Assembly: GCA_031287655.1 (NCBI GenBank)
Contig: JAITSR010000060.1
Span: 1-5,807 of the forward strand
Length of the DNA: 5,807 nt
From: Clostridiales bacterium
GTDB taxonomy: Bacteria; Bacillota; Clostridia; WRLR01
Direction of reading: 5' to 3'
Both the position numbers and the translations under genes were made by a program. Positions 1 through 5,086 of this stretch are shown piece after piece (within the stretch, counting starts at the first letter, position 1; each line of letters starts with the position of its first letter). The notes under the pieces were generated by a model. It saw only the letters and a program-made list of their open reading frames with translations, did not search any database and had not been told where the DNA came from.

Positions 1-111
1 CGGCAAAGCGTCTAAAATCCTCTGCTGCTTCTTGCTCAGATTCGCGCTCAAAAACTCTACGCTAGAAGGGCTTCCGGTTTGCGGATTTCTCGCGATCGGT
101 AACATTGTCAT
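1..111 (-). CDS. 5' end of an unrecognised gene, cut by the window edge
   Basis: Reading the minus strand from the ATG at 111-109 gives 37 uninterrupted codons to the window edge, beginning MTMLPIARNPQTG and continuing through SSVEFLSANLSKKQQ. An in-frame TAA at 117-115 means the start can only be this ATG or the one at 105-103. There is no good Shine-Dalgarno sequence at normal distance; a GGAG at 134-131 is 19 bases away. A weak promoter-like pair, TTGCAG at 140-135 and TAAATT at 117-112 with 17 bases between, would place the transcript start near the second ATG. The gene is divergent from scpA. I do not recognise the product; the visible part is hydrophilic, with no signal peptide or membrane segment. 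It could also be a chance open stretch. Confidence 0.4.
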   Translation of the reverse strand, partial: MTMLPIARNPQTGSPSSVEFLSANLSKKQQRILDALP

Positions 112-192
112 AATTTACCATTTCCCATCGCTCCCTGCAACCTACGCGCTCACTCGCATTTACTCCGCTGCATTTTAACCTCACGGGATTCT

Positions 193-218
193 GTATCGTC
201 TTTTCCGTATCGTCTTTT
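193..218. repeat. 12-bp direct repeat, two copies
   Basis: GTATCGTCTTTT occurs at 193-204 and again at 207-218, a 14-base period. It lies in a pyrimidine-rich tract just upstream of the scpA promoter, inside the spacer between the divergent minus-strand gene and scpA. Apart from this repeat and the promoter, nothing else is recognisable in 112-257. Confidence 0.6.
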
Positions 219-220
219 TC

Positions 221-249
221 TTGCTTTTTTTGCTGCGGCTCATTATAAT
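221..249 (+). promoter_or_regulatory. probable scpA promoter
   Basis: A perfect TATAAT -10 box lies at 244-249, with a weak -35 match (TTGCTT, 221-226) exactly 17 bases upstream. Transcription would begin at about 256, only a couple of bases before the scpA ATG at 258. The -10 is convincing and the -35 is not (three of six consensus bases). Confidence 0.5.
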
Positions 250-257
250 AGAACGCG

Positions 258-1229
258 ATGGAAGCGTATCAGACGAAAGAACCATACACTATCAAAATAG
301 ACGCCTTTGAAGGTCCGTTTGACTTACTTTTCCACCTGATTGAGAAGAATAAGATCGACATCTACGATATTCCGATCAGTCTGGTTGCGGATCAGTATCT
401 TGACTATATCGCCGCGATGCAAGAGCTGGATTTGGACGTCGCGAGCGAATTTCTTGTGATGGCGTCGACGCTCCTGCACATCAAGTCCCGCCTCATGCTG
501 CCGCCGCCCGCGCGCGCGGAGGGGGAGGACGGCGACGGGGACGCGGACCCCAGGGCGGCGCTTGTGGTCAGCATGATCGAATATAAGCGCTACAAGGAAT
601 TTGGCGCGACGCTCCGCGAGCAGGCGGCGTATTGGGGAGAGGCGCACTATCGGCCCGGCGGCCTTGTTGCGGTCGGCCCCGGCGCGGGGTCCGGCTTTTT
701 TGGCGCGGCCGGGGGCGATGGAGGCGCGATGAGCGGCGGGGACGGCATCGTATTCGGTGGGAGCGGCGGCTCTTTGATTGCCGACGGCGTTTACGACGCG
801 GACGGTGCAGGCGCCGCCGACGGTATCAGGATCGGCGTTGGCTATGAGTTCCGCCCGGACGCAAACCGGCAGCTCTCGCTGTTCGATATGGACCGCGACC
901 GGCTCTTTCACGTCTATCGGCGGCTGCTCGAGGAAAACCGGCGTTCTCACGAGGACGTCGGCGCGAAGGTCGGCAAGATCATTGAGCGCGATCAAGTGCC
1001 GATAGCGTTGAAGATTCGTGAAATCCTCCGTTGCCTCGTCGAGCGGCCCCGTTTTTTGTTTCAACGGTTCTTCGATCCGAAAAAGCAAACCAGACGCGCC
1101 GTCGTGACCGCTTTTCTCGCGATTTTGGAGCTTTCGCGGCAAAATCGGGTGCGGCTGCGGCAAAAAAAGCTGTTCGGCGGCCTTTTGGTCAGCCGGAGAA
1201 TGGATGGGGTCGACGAATCATCGAACTAA
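258..1229 (+). CDS. scpA: segregation and condensation protein A (ScpA)
   Basis: ScpA is the kleisin subunit of the SMC-ScpA-ScpB condensin that compacts and segregates the bacterial chromosome. It bridges the SMC heads and carries ScpB on its middle region. The N-terminal SMC-neck-binding domain is clear: FEGPFDLLFHLIEKNKIDI at about residues 18-36, then the helices with EFLVMASTLLHIKSRLML. The C-terminal winged helix spans about residues 245-310 (ALKIREIL, VVTAFLAILELSRQNRV, KKLFGG). Between them, about residues 134-198 are dominated by Gly, Asp and Ala with no similarity I recognise; this makes the protein 323 residues, against about 240-270 usually. An in-frame TAG at 249-251 fixes the ATG at 258 as first start. 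No Shine-Dalgarno sequence precedes it, so translation is probably leaderless. scpB follows directly. Confidence 0.95.
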   Translation: MEAYQTKEPYTIKIDAFEGPFDLLFHLIEKNKIDIYDIPISLVADQYLDYIAAMQELDLDVASEFLVMASTLLHIKSRLMLPPPARAEGEDGDGDADPRAALVVSMIEYKRYKEFGATLREQAAYWGEAHYRPGGLVAVGPGAGSGFFGAAGGDGGAMSGGDGIVFGGSGGSLIADGVYDADGAGAADGIRIGVGYEFRPDANRQLSLFDMDRDRLFHVYRRLLEENRRSHEDVGAKVGKIIERDQVPIALKIREILRCLVERPRFLFQRFFDPKKQTRRAVVTAFLAILELSRQNRVRLRQKKLFGGLLVSRRMDGVDESSN

Positions 1230-1927
1230 ACGAGATCACAAAGGATAAGGGCGCCGACGCGCTTGCCGCGGACGCACTCGTCGCCAACACCGCTGACACA
1301 GACGCCGCCGCCGATCCGCTCCTTGACCTTGAGGCCGCGGCAGAGGCGTTGCTGTTTGTGTCGGGAGAGGCGCTGCCGCTGGACCGGATCGCCGGGATAC
1401 TGGAATTGAAGCCGTCTCAGGCAAAGGCGCTGCTCGACAATATGGCCGCCCGTTTGCTGCGTTCGCGCCGCGGGCTTCTGTTGCGGGAGTTGGACGGGCG
1501 GTATCAGCTTTGCACACGCCCGGAGCTGGCCCGATACGTCAACCGGCTGTTTGAGCAGCGGCAGAAGCAGGGGCTTTCGCAGGCGGCGTATGAGACGCTT
1601 TCAATTGTCGCGTACAACACGAATGTGACGCGCGCGCTCGTCGAAAAGATACGCGGCGTCAATTCGGACAGTCCGATCTCAAAACTGCTGGATCGGCGGC
1701 TGATTGCGGAGTCCGGGCGCGCGAGCCTTCCGGGTCGGCCGATGACATATGATGTGACCGACGAGTTTTACCGGCTGTTCGGTTTTAAGTCCAAAAAGGA
1801 TTTACCCGACCTCAGTTTTGAACTCGCGGCGGAGCCTGAACAGGAGCAAGATGTGGTGTCCGCCGCGGAACCTGAGCGGGAACAAGACGCGGCGTCCGCG
1901 GCGGAGTTTGATCGGAACGAACCATAA
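1220..1927 (+). CDS. scpB: segregation and condensation protein B (ScpB), start codon unusual
   Basis: ScpB is a dimer of tandem winged-helix domains that binds ScpA in the condensin complex. The first domain begins near EAAAEALLFVSGE. The second contains LSQAAYETLSIVAYN, then KIRGVNSDSPISKLLDRRLI and GRASLPGRPMTYDVTDEFYRLFG, typical of the family. The frame is open back to a TTG at 1031, but it has no ATG, GTG or TTG between there and the domain. Starting at 1031 would add 63 residues that merely re-read the scpA winged helix, and no Shine-Dalgarno sequence precedes it. I place the start at ATC 1220, which gives IELNEI, resembling the family's MELNE-type opening. It sits beside the scpA stop (1227-1229), with GGGG at 1206-1209 as a possible ribosome site. 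From there the protein is 235 residues. An acidic tail holds a 12-residue tandem duplication. The product is certain; the start is not. Confidence 0.9.
   Translation: MELNEITKDKGADALAADALVANTADTDAAADPLLDLEAAAEALLFVSGEALPLDRIAGILELKPSQAKALLDNMAARLLRSRRGLLLRELDGRYQLCTRPELARYVNRLFEQRQKQGLSQAAYETLSIVAYNTNVTRALVEKIRGVNSDSPISKLLDRRLIAESGRASLPGRPMTYDVTDEFYRLFGFKSKKDLPDLSFELAAEPEQEQDVVSAAEPEREQDAASAAEFDRNEP
1826..1897 (+). repeat. 36-bp in-frame tandem duplication in the scpB tail
   Basis: Bases 1826-1861 and 1862-1897 encode AAEPEQEQDVVS and AAEPEREQDAAS; a partial third copy (AAEF) follows. The duplication lengthens an acidic, Glu/Gln/Ala-rich tail after the second winged helix of ScpB. The two DNA copies have diverged at several positions, so the event is not fresh. 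Confidence 0.75.
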
Positions 1928-1941
1928 TAATATGGGCTATA

Positions 1942-2010
1942 ACAATGGTAGACTATGGACCACAACAATGGTGGACTGTGGAATATAATAATGGTAAACT
2001 ATGGAGTATA
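1942..2010 (+). repeat. 23-bp tandem repeat, three imperfect copies
   Basis: The copies are 1942-1964, 1965-1987 and 1988-2010. The shared core is a(c/t)aatggt.gact.tgg, and the 3' part of the unit (tatgg..tata) is also recognisable upstream at about 1931-1941. The array fills most of the 101-base spacer between scpB and trpS and ends just before the trpS ribosome site. A perfect TATAAT at 1984-1989 bridges copies two and three, but no matching -35 box lies at the right distance. No T-box leader is seen, though one is common upstream of trpS in Bacillota. Confidence 0.8.
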
Positions 2011-2028
2011 AGGAAGGAATGAGGAAAA

Positions 2029-3150
2029 TTGGCTGACGAGAAGAAAATCATCCTGACGGGCGACCGTCCGACCGGCGCGCTGCACTTGGGGCACTACGTG
2101 GGCTCGCTGAAAAAACGCAAAGAGATGCTTGACAGCGGCAAGTATACCGCGTTTATCATGATCGCGGACATTCAGGCGCTGACGGACAACGCGGAGGACC
2201 CGGAGAAAATAAGGGAGAACATCCTCGAGGTCGCGCTTGACTATCTGGGGGCGGGGCTCTCGCCGGAGCGGTGCAGCTTTTTTGTCCAGTCGCACATCCC
2301 GGCGTTATATGAGCTGCCGATGTACTTCGCGAATCTCGTGACGATGGCACGGCTCGAGCGCAACCCAACGGTCAAGGCGGAGATCGCGGCGCGGAATTTT
2401 GAAAAAAGCCTGCCGGTCGGTTTCATGACGTATCCGATCAGCCAAGCCGCCGACATCACGGCGTTTAAGGCGCACTACGTGCCGGTCGGCGCGGATCAGC
2501 TTCCGATGCTCGAGCAGACGCGCGAGATCGTCCATTCGTTCAACCGCATTTATAAAACGGACGTGCTCGTCGAGCCGGAGGCCGTGCTGCCGGACGACGA
2601 AACCTCATACAGGCTCGTCGGCACGGACGGAAACGCGAAGATGAGCAAATCGCTCGGCAACTGTATCTATTTAAAGGACGATCCGGACACCATTCGCGAA
2701 AAGGTGATGAACATGTTCACGGACCCAAACCATCTGCGGGTCAGCGACCCCGGGGAGACGGACGGCAATCCGGTGTTCCTGTATCTGGACGCGTTCGGCG
2801 GCCCGGAACTGTTTTCGGCCCATTGCACGGCTTACGCGTCGCTCGGCGAACTGAAGGCGCATTACCGGCGCGGCGGGCTCGGCGACGTGTTTGTAAAAAA
2901 ACTCTTAAATGAAATCATGCAGGACGTCCTGCGGCCGATCCGCGAGCGCAGGCTTCAATACGAGGCGGATAAGGAGGGCGTCTTGGGCCTGCTAAAGGCC
3001 GGGACGGAGTCTGCGCGGGAGCAATCGGACCGCACGCTCGCGGAGGTGCGGGAGGCGATCGGCCTGAATTACTTTACGGACAAGGGCTTCTCAAACGCAT
3101 ATATCACACGGGGAGGCGCGGGCGGCGACACACCCAATTCAACGAAATAA
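2029..3150 (+). CDS. trpS: tryptophanyl-tRNA synthetase
   Basis: This class I aminoacyl-tRNA synthetase charges tRNA-Trp with tryptophan using ATP in the cytoplasm. The HIGH-type signature is GALHLGHY (residues 16-23) and the KMSKS loop is exact at residues 204-208. Other TrpRS landmarks are LVTMARLERNPTVKAEI (103-119), GFMTYPISQAADI (131-143) and VPVGADQLPMLEQTREI (151-167). The anticodon-binding helical domain follows, with the typical NEIMQDVLRPIRERR near 294-308. The start is a TTG preceded by GAGG at 2021-2024 and AAGGAAGG at 2010-2017. At 373 residues it is longer than the usual 330-345; the extra residues are mostly a C-terminal tail after GLNYF, whose final codons are part of a perfect hairpin. 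It probably has its own transcription unit or trails scpAB. Confidence 0.97.
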   Translation: MADEKKIILTGDRPTGALHLGHYVGSLKKRKEMLDSGKYTAFIMIADIQALTDNAEDPEKIRENILEVALDYLGAGLSPERCSFFVQSHIPALYELPMYFANLVTMARLERNPTVKAEIAARNFEKSLPVGFMTYPISQAADITAFKAHYVPVGADQLPMLEQTREIVHSFNRIYKTDVLVEPEAVLPDDETSYRLVGTDGNAKMSKSLGNCIYLKDDPDTIREKVMNMFTDPNHLRVSDPGETDGNPVFLYLDAFGGPELFSAHCTAYASLGELKAHYRRGGLGDVFVKKLLNEIMQDVLRPIRERRLQYEADKEGVLGLLKAGTESAREQSDRTLAEVREAIGLNYFTDKGFSNAYITRGGAGGDTPNSTK

Positions 3151-3168
3151 AAATTTCGTTGAATTGGG
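3133..3168 (+). terminator. perfect 16-bp stem-loop over the trpS stop codon
   Basis: Bases 3133-3148 (CCCAATTCAACGAAAT) are exactly complementary to 3153-3168, with an AAAA loop. The trpS TAA (3148-3150) lies in the stem and loop, so the last five sense codons of trpS form the left arm. No T-run follows on either strand (the next bases are AAGGGGCG). It is therefore not a standard intrinsic terminator; it may act as an mRNA 3'-end stabiliser, a Rho-dependent end or an inserted small palindrome. Confidence 0.5.
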
Positions 3169-3201
3169 AAGGGGCGAAATAAACCAAAGAACCAACCAGA
3201 C

Positions 3202-3238
3202 GATTTGAAAATCAAACGATTTGAAAAACGGATTTGAA
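3202..3238 (+). repeat. three copies of GATTTGAA around the dhaL -35 box
   Basis: GATTTGAA occurs at 3202-3209, 3218-3225 and 3231-3238. The first two lie within a longer shared ACGATTTGAAAA (3200-3211 and 3216-3227). The middle copy overlaps the -35 hexamer of the dhaL promoter. Such placement suits regulator half-sites, but no known regulator motif is recognised. Confidence 0.5.
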
Positions 3239-3249
3239 TCATATATGAT
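3221..3249 (+). promoter_or_regulatory. dhaL-dhaK promoter with a palindrome over the -10 box
   Basis: TTGAAA (3221-3226) and TATGAT (3244-3249) are separated by exactly 17 bases, and each matches the sigma-70/sigma-A consensus at five of six positions. Transcription would start near 3256, giving a leader of about 90 bases. The perfect 12-bp palindrome ATCATATATGAT (3238-3249) covers the -10 box. Its left part recurs as TGAATCATAT at 3235-3244 and 3265-3274, the second copy just downstream of the predicted start site. This looks like an operator, but the regulator is unknown. Confidence 0.6.
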
Positions 3250-3273
3250 AGACGCGTGTTTGCGTGAATCATA

Positions 3274-3327
3274 TCGGTATCAGTTTATGTTCAGTTCTAT
3301 TCGGTAACAGTTTATGTTCAGTTCTAT
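3274..3327 (+). repeat. 27-bp tandem duplication in the dhaL leader
   Basis: Bases 3274-3300 and 3301-3327 are two adjoining copies of a 27-bp unit that differ at one base (T at 3280, A at 3307). Each contains CAGTTTATGTTCAGTTCTAT. The second copy abuts the GAGGAGG ribosome site of dhaL. With a single difference, the duplication is recent or maintained. Confidence 0.85.
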
Positions 3328-3334
3328 GAGGAGG
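3328..3334 (+). promoter_or_regulatory. dhaL ribosome-binding site
   Basis: GAGGAGG is 10 bases from the ATG at 3345 but only 4 from the in-frame TTG at 3339. The spacing favours the ATG as the dhaL start. Confidence 0.75.
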
Positions 3335-3344
3335 TTTTTTGCCT

Positions 3345-3986
3345 ATGGCCGGATTAAGTCAGAAACACGTTGAGTCTATCGTAAGGACGATGGCCGAAAC
3401 CGCGATTCGGAACGAAGCGTATTTTTCCGAATTGGACGGCGTTATGGGAGACGCGGATTTTGGGACGTCCCTCGCCGGCGGCTTCAACGCCGTCCTGAAA
3501 GCATGGGACGGATATGACCATTCTTCGATCGGCAGCCTGTTGTTAAATGTTTCCAGTTCGATCACCGGGAACACCGGCGGCTGCTCCGGGCCTGTCTGGG
3601 GCACGCTGTTCATGCGATGCGGCATGTCGTTTCGCGGCAAGGCGGAGCTCACGCTCGCGGACATCGTCGCCGCGTTAAAAAGCGCGATCGAAGGGATTTC
3701 CAAACGCGGCGGCGCGGTCCTCGGGGACAAGACGCTGCTCGACGCGCTGAACGCGATCGCCGTATCCCTCGCGGAGTCGGACGCGGCGGGGCTTCCCCTC
3801 TATGAAGCCTTCCAAAAAGCGGCGGACGCCGCCGTCGACTGCCGCGAAGTGACAAAGGGCTGGGTTGCAAAGCGCGGCAGGCAGTCCTTTACCGGCGACC
3901 GCAGCATCGGGACATACGACCCCGGCATTGTCGCGGTCGGCGATATGGCAAAGGCGATCGTCGAGGCGCTGAGCGGGCAATTGTAA
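3345..3986 (+). CDS. dhaL: dihydroxyacetone kinase ADP-binding subunit (DhaL)
   Basis: DhaL is the all-helical nucleotide-binding subunit. It holds ADP/ATP and two Mg ions and passes the phosphate to the substrate carried by DhaK. The Mg-binding aspartates are D31, D36 and D38 in ELDGVMGDADFG, in line with D30, D35 and D37 of the E. coli protein. The nucleotide-loop motifs are GGCSGPVWGT (78-87), GDKTLLDAL (128-136) and GRQSF through DPG (178-194). At 213 residues it has the normal length. One departure is Phe at the usual His of GDxDHG (F39), which I associate from memory with DhaL-like proteins acting on other ketoses or tetruloses. It precedes dhaK by 44 bases and is co-directional with it, and no dhaM (phosphoryl donor to DhaL in PTS-dependent systems) is present. 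A TTG at 3339 would add only two residues. Confidence 0.93.
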   Translation: MAGLSQKHVESIVRTMAETAIRNEAYFSELDGVMGDADFGTSLAGGFNAVLKAWDGYDHSSIGSLLLNVSSSITGNTGGCSGPVWGTLFMRCGMSFRGKAELTLADIVAALKSAIEGISKRGGAVLGDKTLLDALNAIAVSLAESDAAGLPLYEAFQKAADAAVDCREVTKGWVAKRGRQSFTGDRSIGTYDPGIVAVGDMAKAIVEALSGQL

Positions 3987-4015
3987 TGTAACAAATACTC
4001 ACAAACAAACAAATC

Positions 4016-4023
4016 AAAGGAGG
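4016..4023 (+). promoter_or_regulatory. strong dhaK ribosome-binding site
   Basis: AAAGGAGG ends 7 bases before the GTG start at 4031, an ideal arrangement. It fixes the GTG start and indicates that dhaK is meant to be well translated. It lies in an A/C-rich, low-GC spacer after dhaL. Confidence 0.85.
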
Positions 4024-4030
4024 CGCGCGC

Positions 4031-4903
4031 GTGAAAAAGTTTTTGAACGACCCCAACAATTTTGTCAAAGAAATGATCGAGGGGATCTATCTTGCAAACA
4101 GCGACAAGCTAAAGTGGGTCCCGGAGTACAACATCCTGTATCGGAGCGATTTGCCCAAAGACAAAGTCGCGATCATGCAGGGCTCCGGCTCGGGGCATGA
4201 GCCCGCTCATATCATGTGCGTGGGCAAAGGCTTTCTCGACGCGGCCTGCCCCGGCAACGTGTTCGCCGCCCCTCCGATGGATTATGTCTATGAATGTACA
4301 AAACTGCTCGCGAACGAGCGCGGCGTCCTGCACCTGATCAACAATTATCAGGGCGACCGGATGAGCTGGGATATGGCAAAGGAGCTCGCGGAGGCCGACG
4401 GGATCAAGGTCGGTGTCGTCATTATTGACGACGACGTTTCGGTAAAAAACAGCACCTATACGGTGGGCCGCCGCGGCGTCGCGGGGAATTTCTTTGTGAT
4501 AAAGGCCGTCGGCGCGGCCGCCGAAAACGGCGTGGACTTGGACGCGCTCGTCGCGCTCGGGGAGAAGGTCAACGGCGTCACGCGCAGCATGGGCGTAGCC
4601 CTGACCTCGTGTACCCCGCCGGCAAAGGGCTCCCCGATCTTTGAAATCGGGGACGACGAGATGGAAGTCGGCGTCGGGATTCACGGGGAGCCCGGCCGCC
4701 GCCGCGAAAAGATCAAATCCGCAAAGGAAATCGTCGAGGAAGTGTTCACCGCGATCTATGAGGACCTCCCCTTCGCGGGCGGCGACCGCGTCGCCGTCAT
4801 GGTGAACGGGCTGGGCGGCACGCCGATCAGCGAGCTCTACCTGCTCTATGGCGAAGCCGCGAAAAAATGCTCGGAAAAGGGCCTTGTGATCGCGAAGAAT
4901 TAA
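4031..4903 (+). CDS. dhaK: dihydroxyacetone kinase substrate-binding subunit (DhaK), cut short by an in-frame TAA
   Basis: DhaK binds dihydroxyacetone, or a similar short ketose, covalently as a hemiaminal on a histidine while DhaL delivers the phosphate. The catalytic residues fall at the E. coli numbers: H56 in GSGSGHEPAH, D109 in NNYQGDRMSWD and H218 in VGVGIHGEPG. Other family motifs are the GKGFLDAACPGNVFAAPP region (65-82), GRRGVAGNFFVIKAVGAAAE (146-165) and the MVNGLGGTP loop (257-265). The start is GTG behind AAAGGAGG. The frame stops at TAA 4901-4903 after 290 residues, but the next 39 codons in the same frame encode the normal DhaK C-terminus up to TAG 5021-5023. A TTA (Leu) to TAA change would explain the stop. 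The truncated product keeps all three active-site residues but lacks a conserved end, so activity is uncertain. A sequencing error is possible. Confidence 0.92.
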   Translation: MKKFLNDPNNFVKEMIEGIYLANSDKLKWVPEYNILYRSDLPKDKVAIMQGSGSGHEPAHIMCVGKGFLDAACPGNVFAAPPMDYVYECTKLLANERGVLHLINNYQGDRMSWDMAKELAEADGIKVGVVIIDDDVSVKNSTYTVGRRGVAGNFFVIKAVGAAAENGVDLDALVALGEKVNGVTRSMGVALTSCTPPAKGSPIFEIGDDEMEVGVGIHGEPGRRREKIKSAKEIVEEVFTAIYEDLPFAGGDRVAVMVNGLGGTPISELYLLYGEAAKKCSEKGLVIAKN

Positions 4904-5023
4904 GTCGGCAACTACTGCACGTCGCTTGAGATGGCGGGCTTCTCGCTGACGCTCGTCAAACTGGACGCCGAGCTGGAAGCGCTGCTGGACGCCCCCGCCG
5001 AGATTCCGATCCATGTGTTTTAG
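4904..5023 (+). pseudogene. dhaK: detached C-terminal end of dhaK
   Basis: Directly after the TAA at 4901 the dhaK frame stays open for 39 codons and ends at TAG 5021-5023. It begins VGNYCTSLEMAGFSLTL and ends EALLDAPAEIPIHVF, which matches the usual DhaK C-terminal pattern (VGNYxTSLxMxGxSLTL, then a LLDAP motif). No start codon with a ribosome site is available, so it is not expected to be made alone. The whole gene would encode 330 residues, the normal size. Confidence 0.85.
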
Positions 5024-5047
5024 GCATATGCGCTTTTTATGAAATGA

Positions 5048-5083
5048 CGGCCTAAGCGCTTGTGCGTCTCAGCGCTTAGGCCG
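5048..5083. terminator. stem-loop between convergent dhaK and hepT
   Basis: GGCCTAAGCGCT (5049-5060) pairs perfectly with 5071-5082, and C5048 pairs with G5083, giving a 13-bp GC-rich stem with a 10-base loop. It lies 24 bases after the dhaK TAG and 3 bases beyond the hepT stop. Only a short TTT follows on the plus strand and no clear T-run on the minus strand. It is most likely a weak, possibly bidirectional, terminator. Confidence 0.65.
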
Positions 5084-5086
5084 CTT

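Noticed and set aside
324..1163. Long minus-strand open frame (279 residues) antisense to scpA
   Set aside because: It is the complement of a high-GC gene with clear ScpA motifs. The antisense product is Arg/Ala/His-rich and matches nothing I recognise.
1031..1219. Extension of ScpB from the TTG at 1031
   Set aside because: It would add 63 basic residues that only re-read the scpA winged helix in another frame, and no ribosome site precedes the TTG.
1928..2028. T-box leader for trpS
   Set aside because: A GGTGG occurs at 1970-1974, but the conserved T-box antiterminator sequence is absent and the spacer is too short for the structure.
3069..3272. Minus-strand open frame over the trpS end and dhaL promoter
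   Set aside because: It runs through the hairpin and repeats, lacks a plausible ribosome site and has no recognisable product.
3200..3274. Catabolite-response (cre) operator at dhaL
   Set aside because: TGAAAAACGGATTT superficially resembles cre, but the spacing is off by one base and the right half does not match.
4901..4903. TAA as a recoded sense codon
   Set aside because: TAA is the normal stop of scpA, scpB, trpS and dhaL in this window. Known recoding to selenocysteine or pyrrolysine uses TGA or TAG, and no recoding element is visible.
4109..5014. Minus-strand open frame of 301 residues antisense to dhaK
   Set aside because: It is longer than truncated dhaK, but dhaK has exact catalytic residues and an ideal ribosome site. 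The antisense frame is a GC-bias shadow without a recognisable domain.
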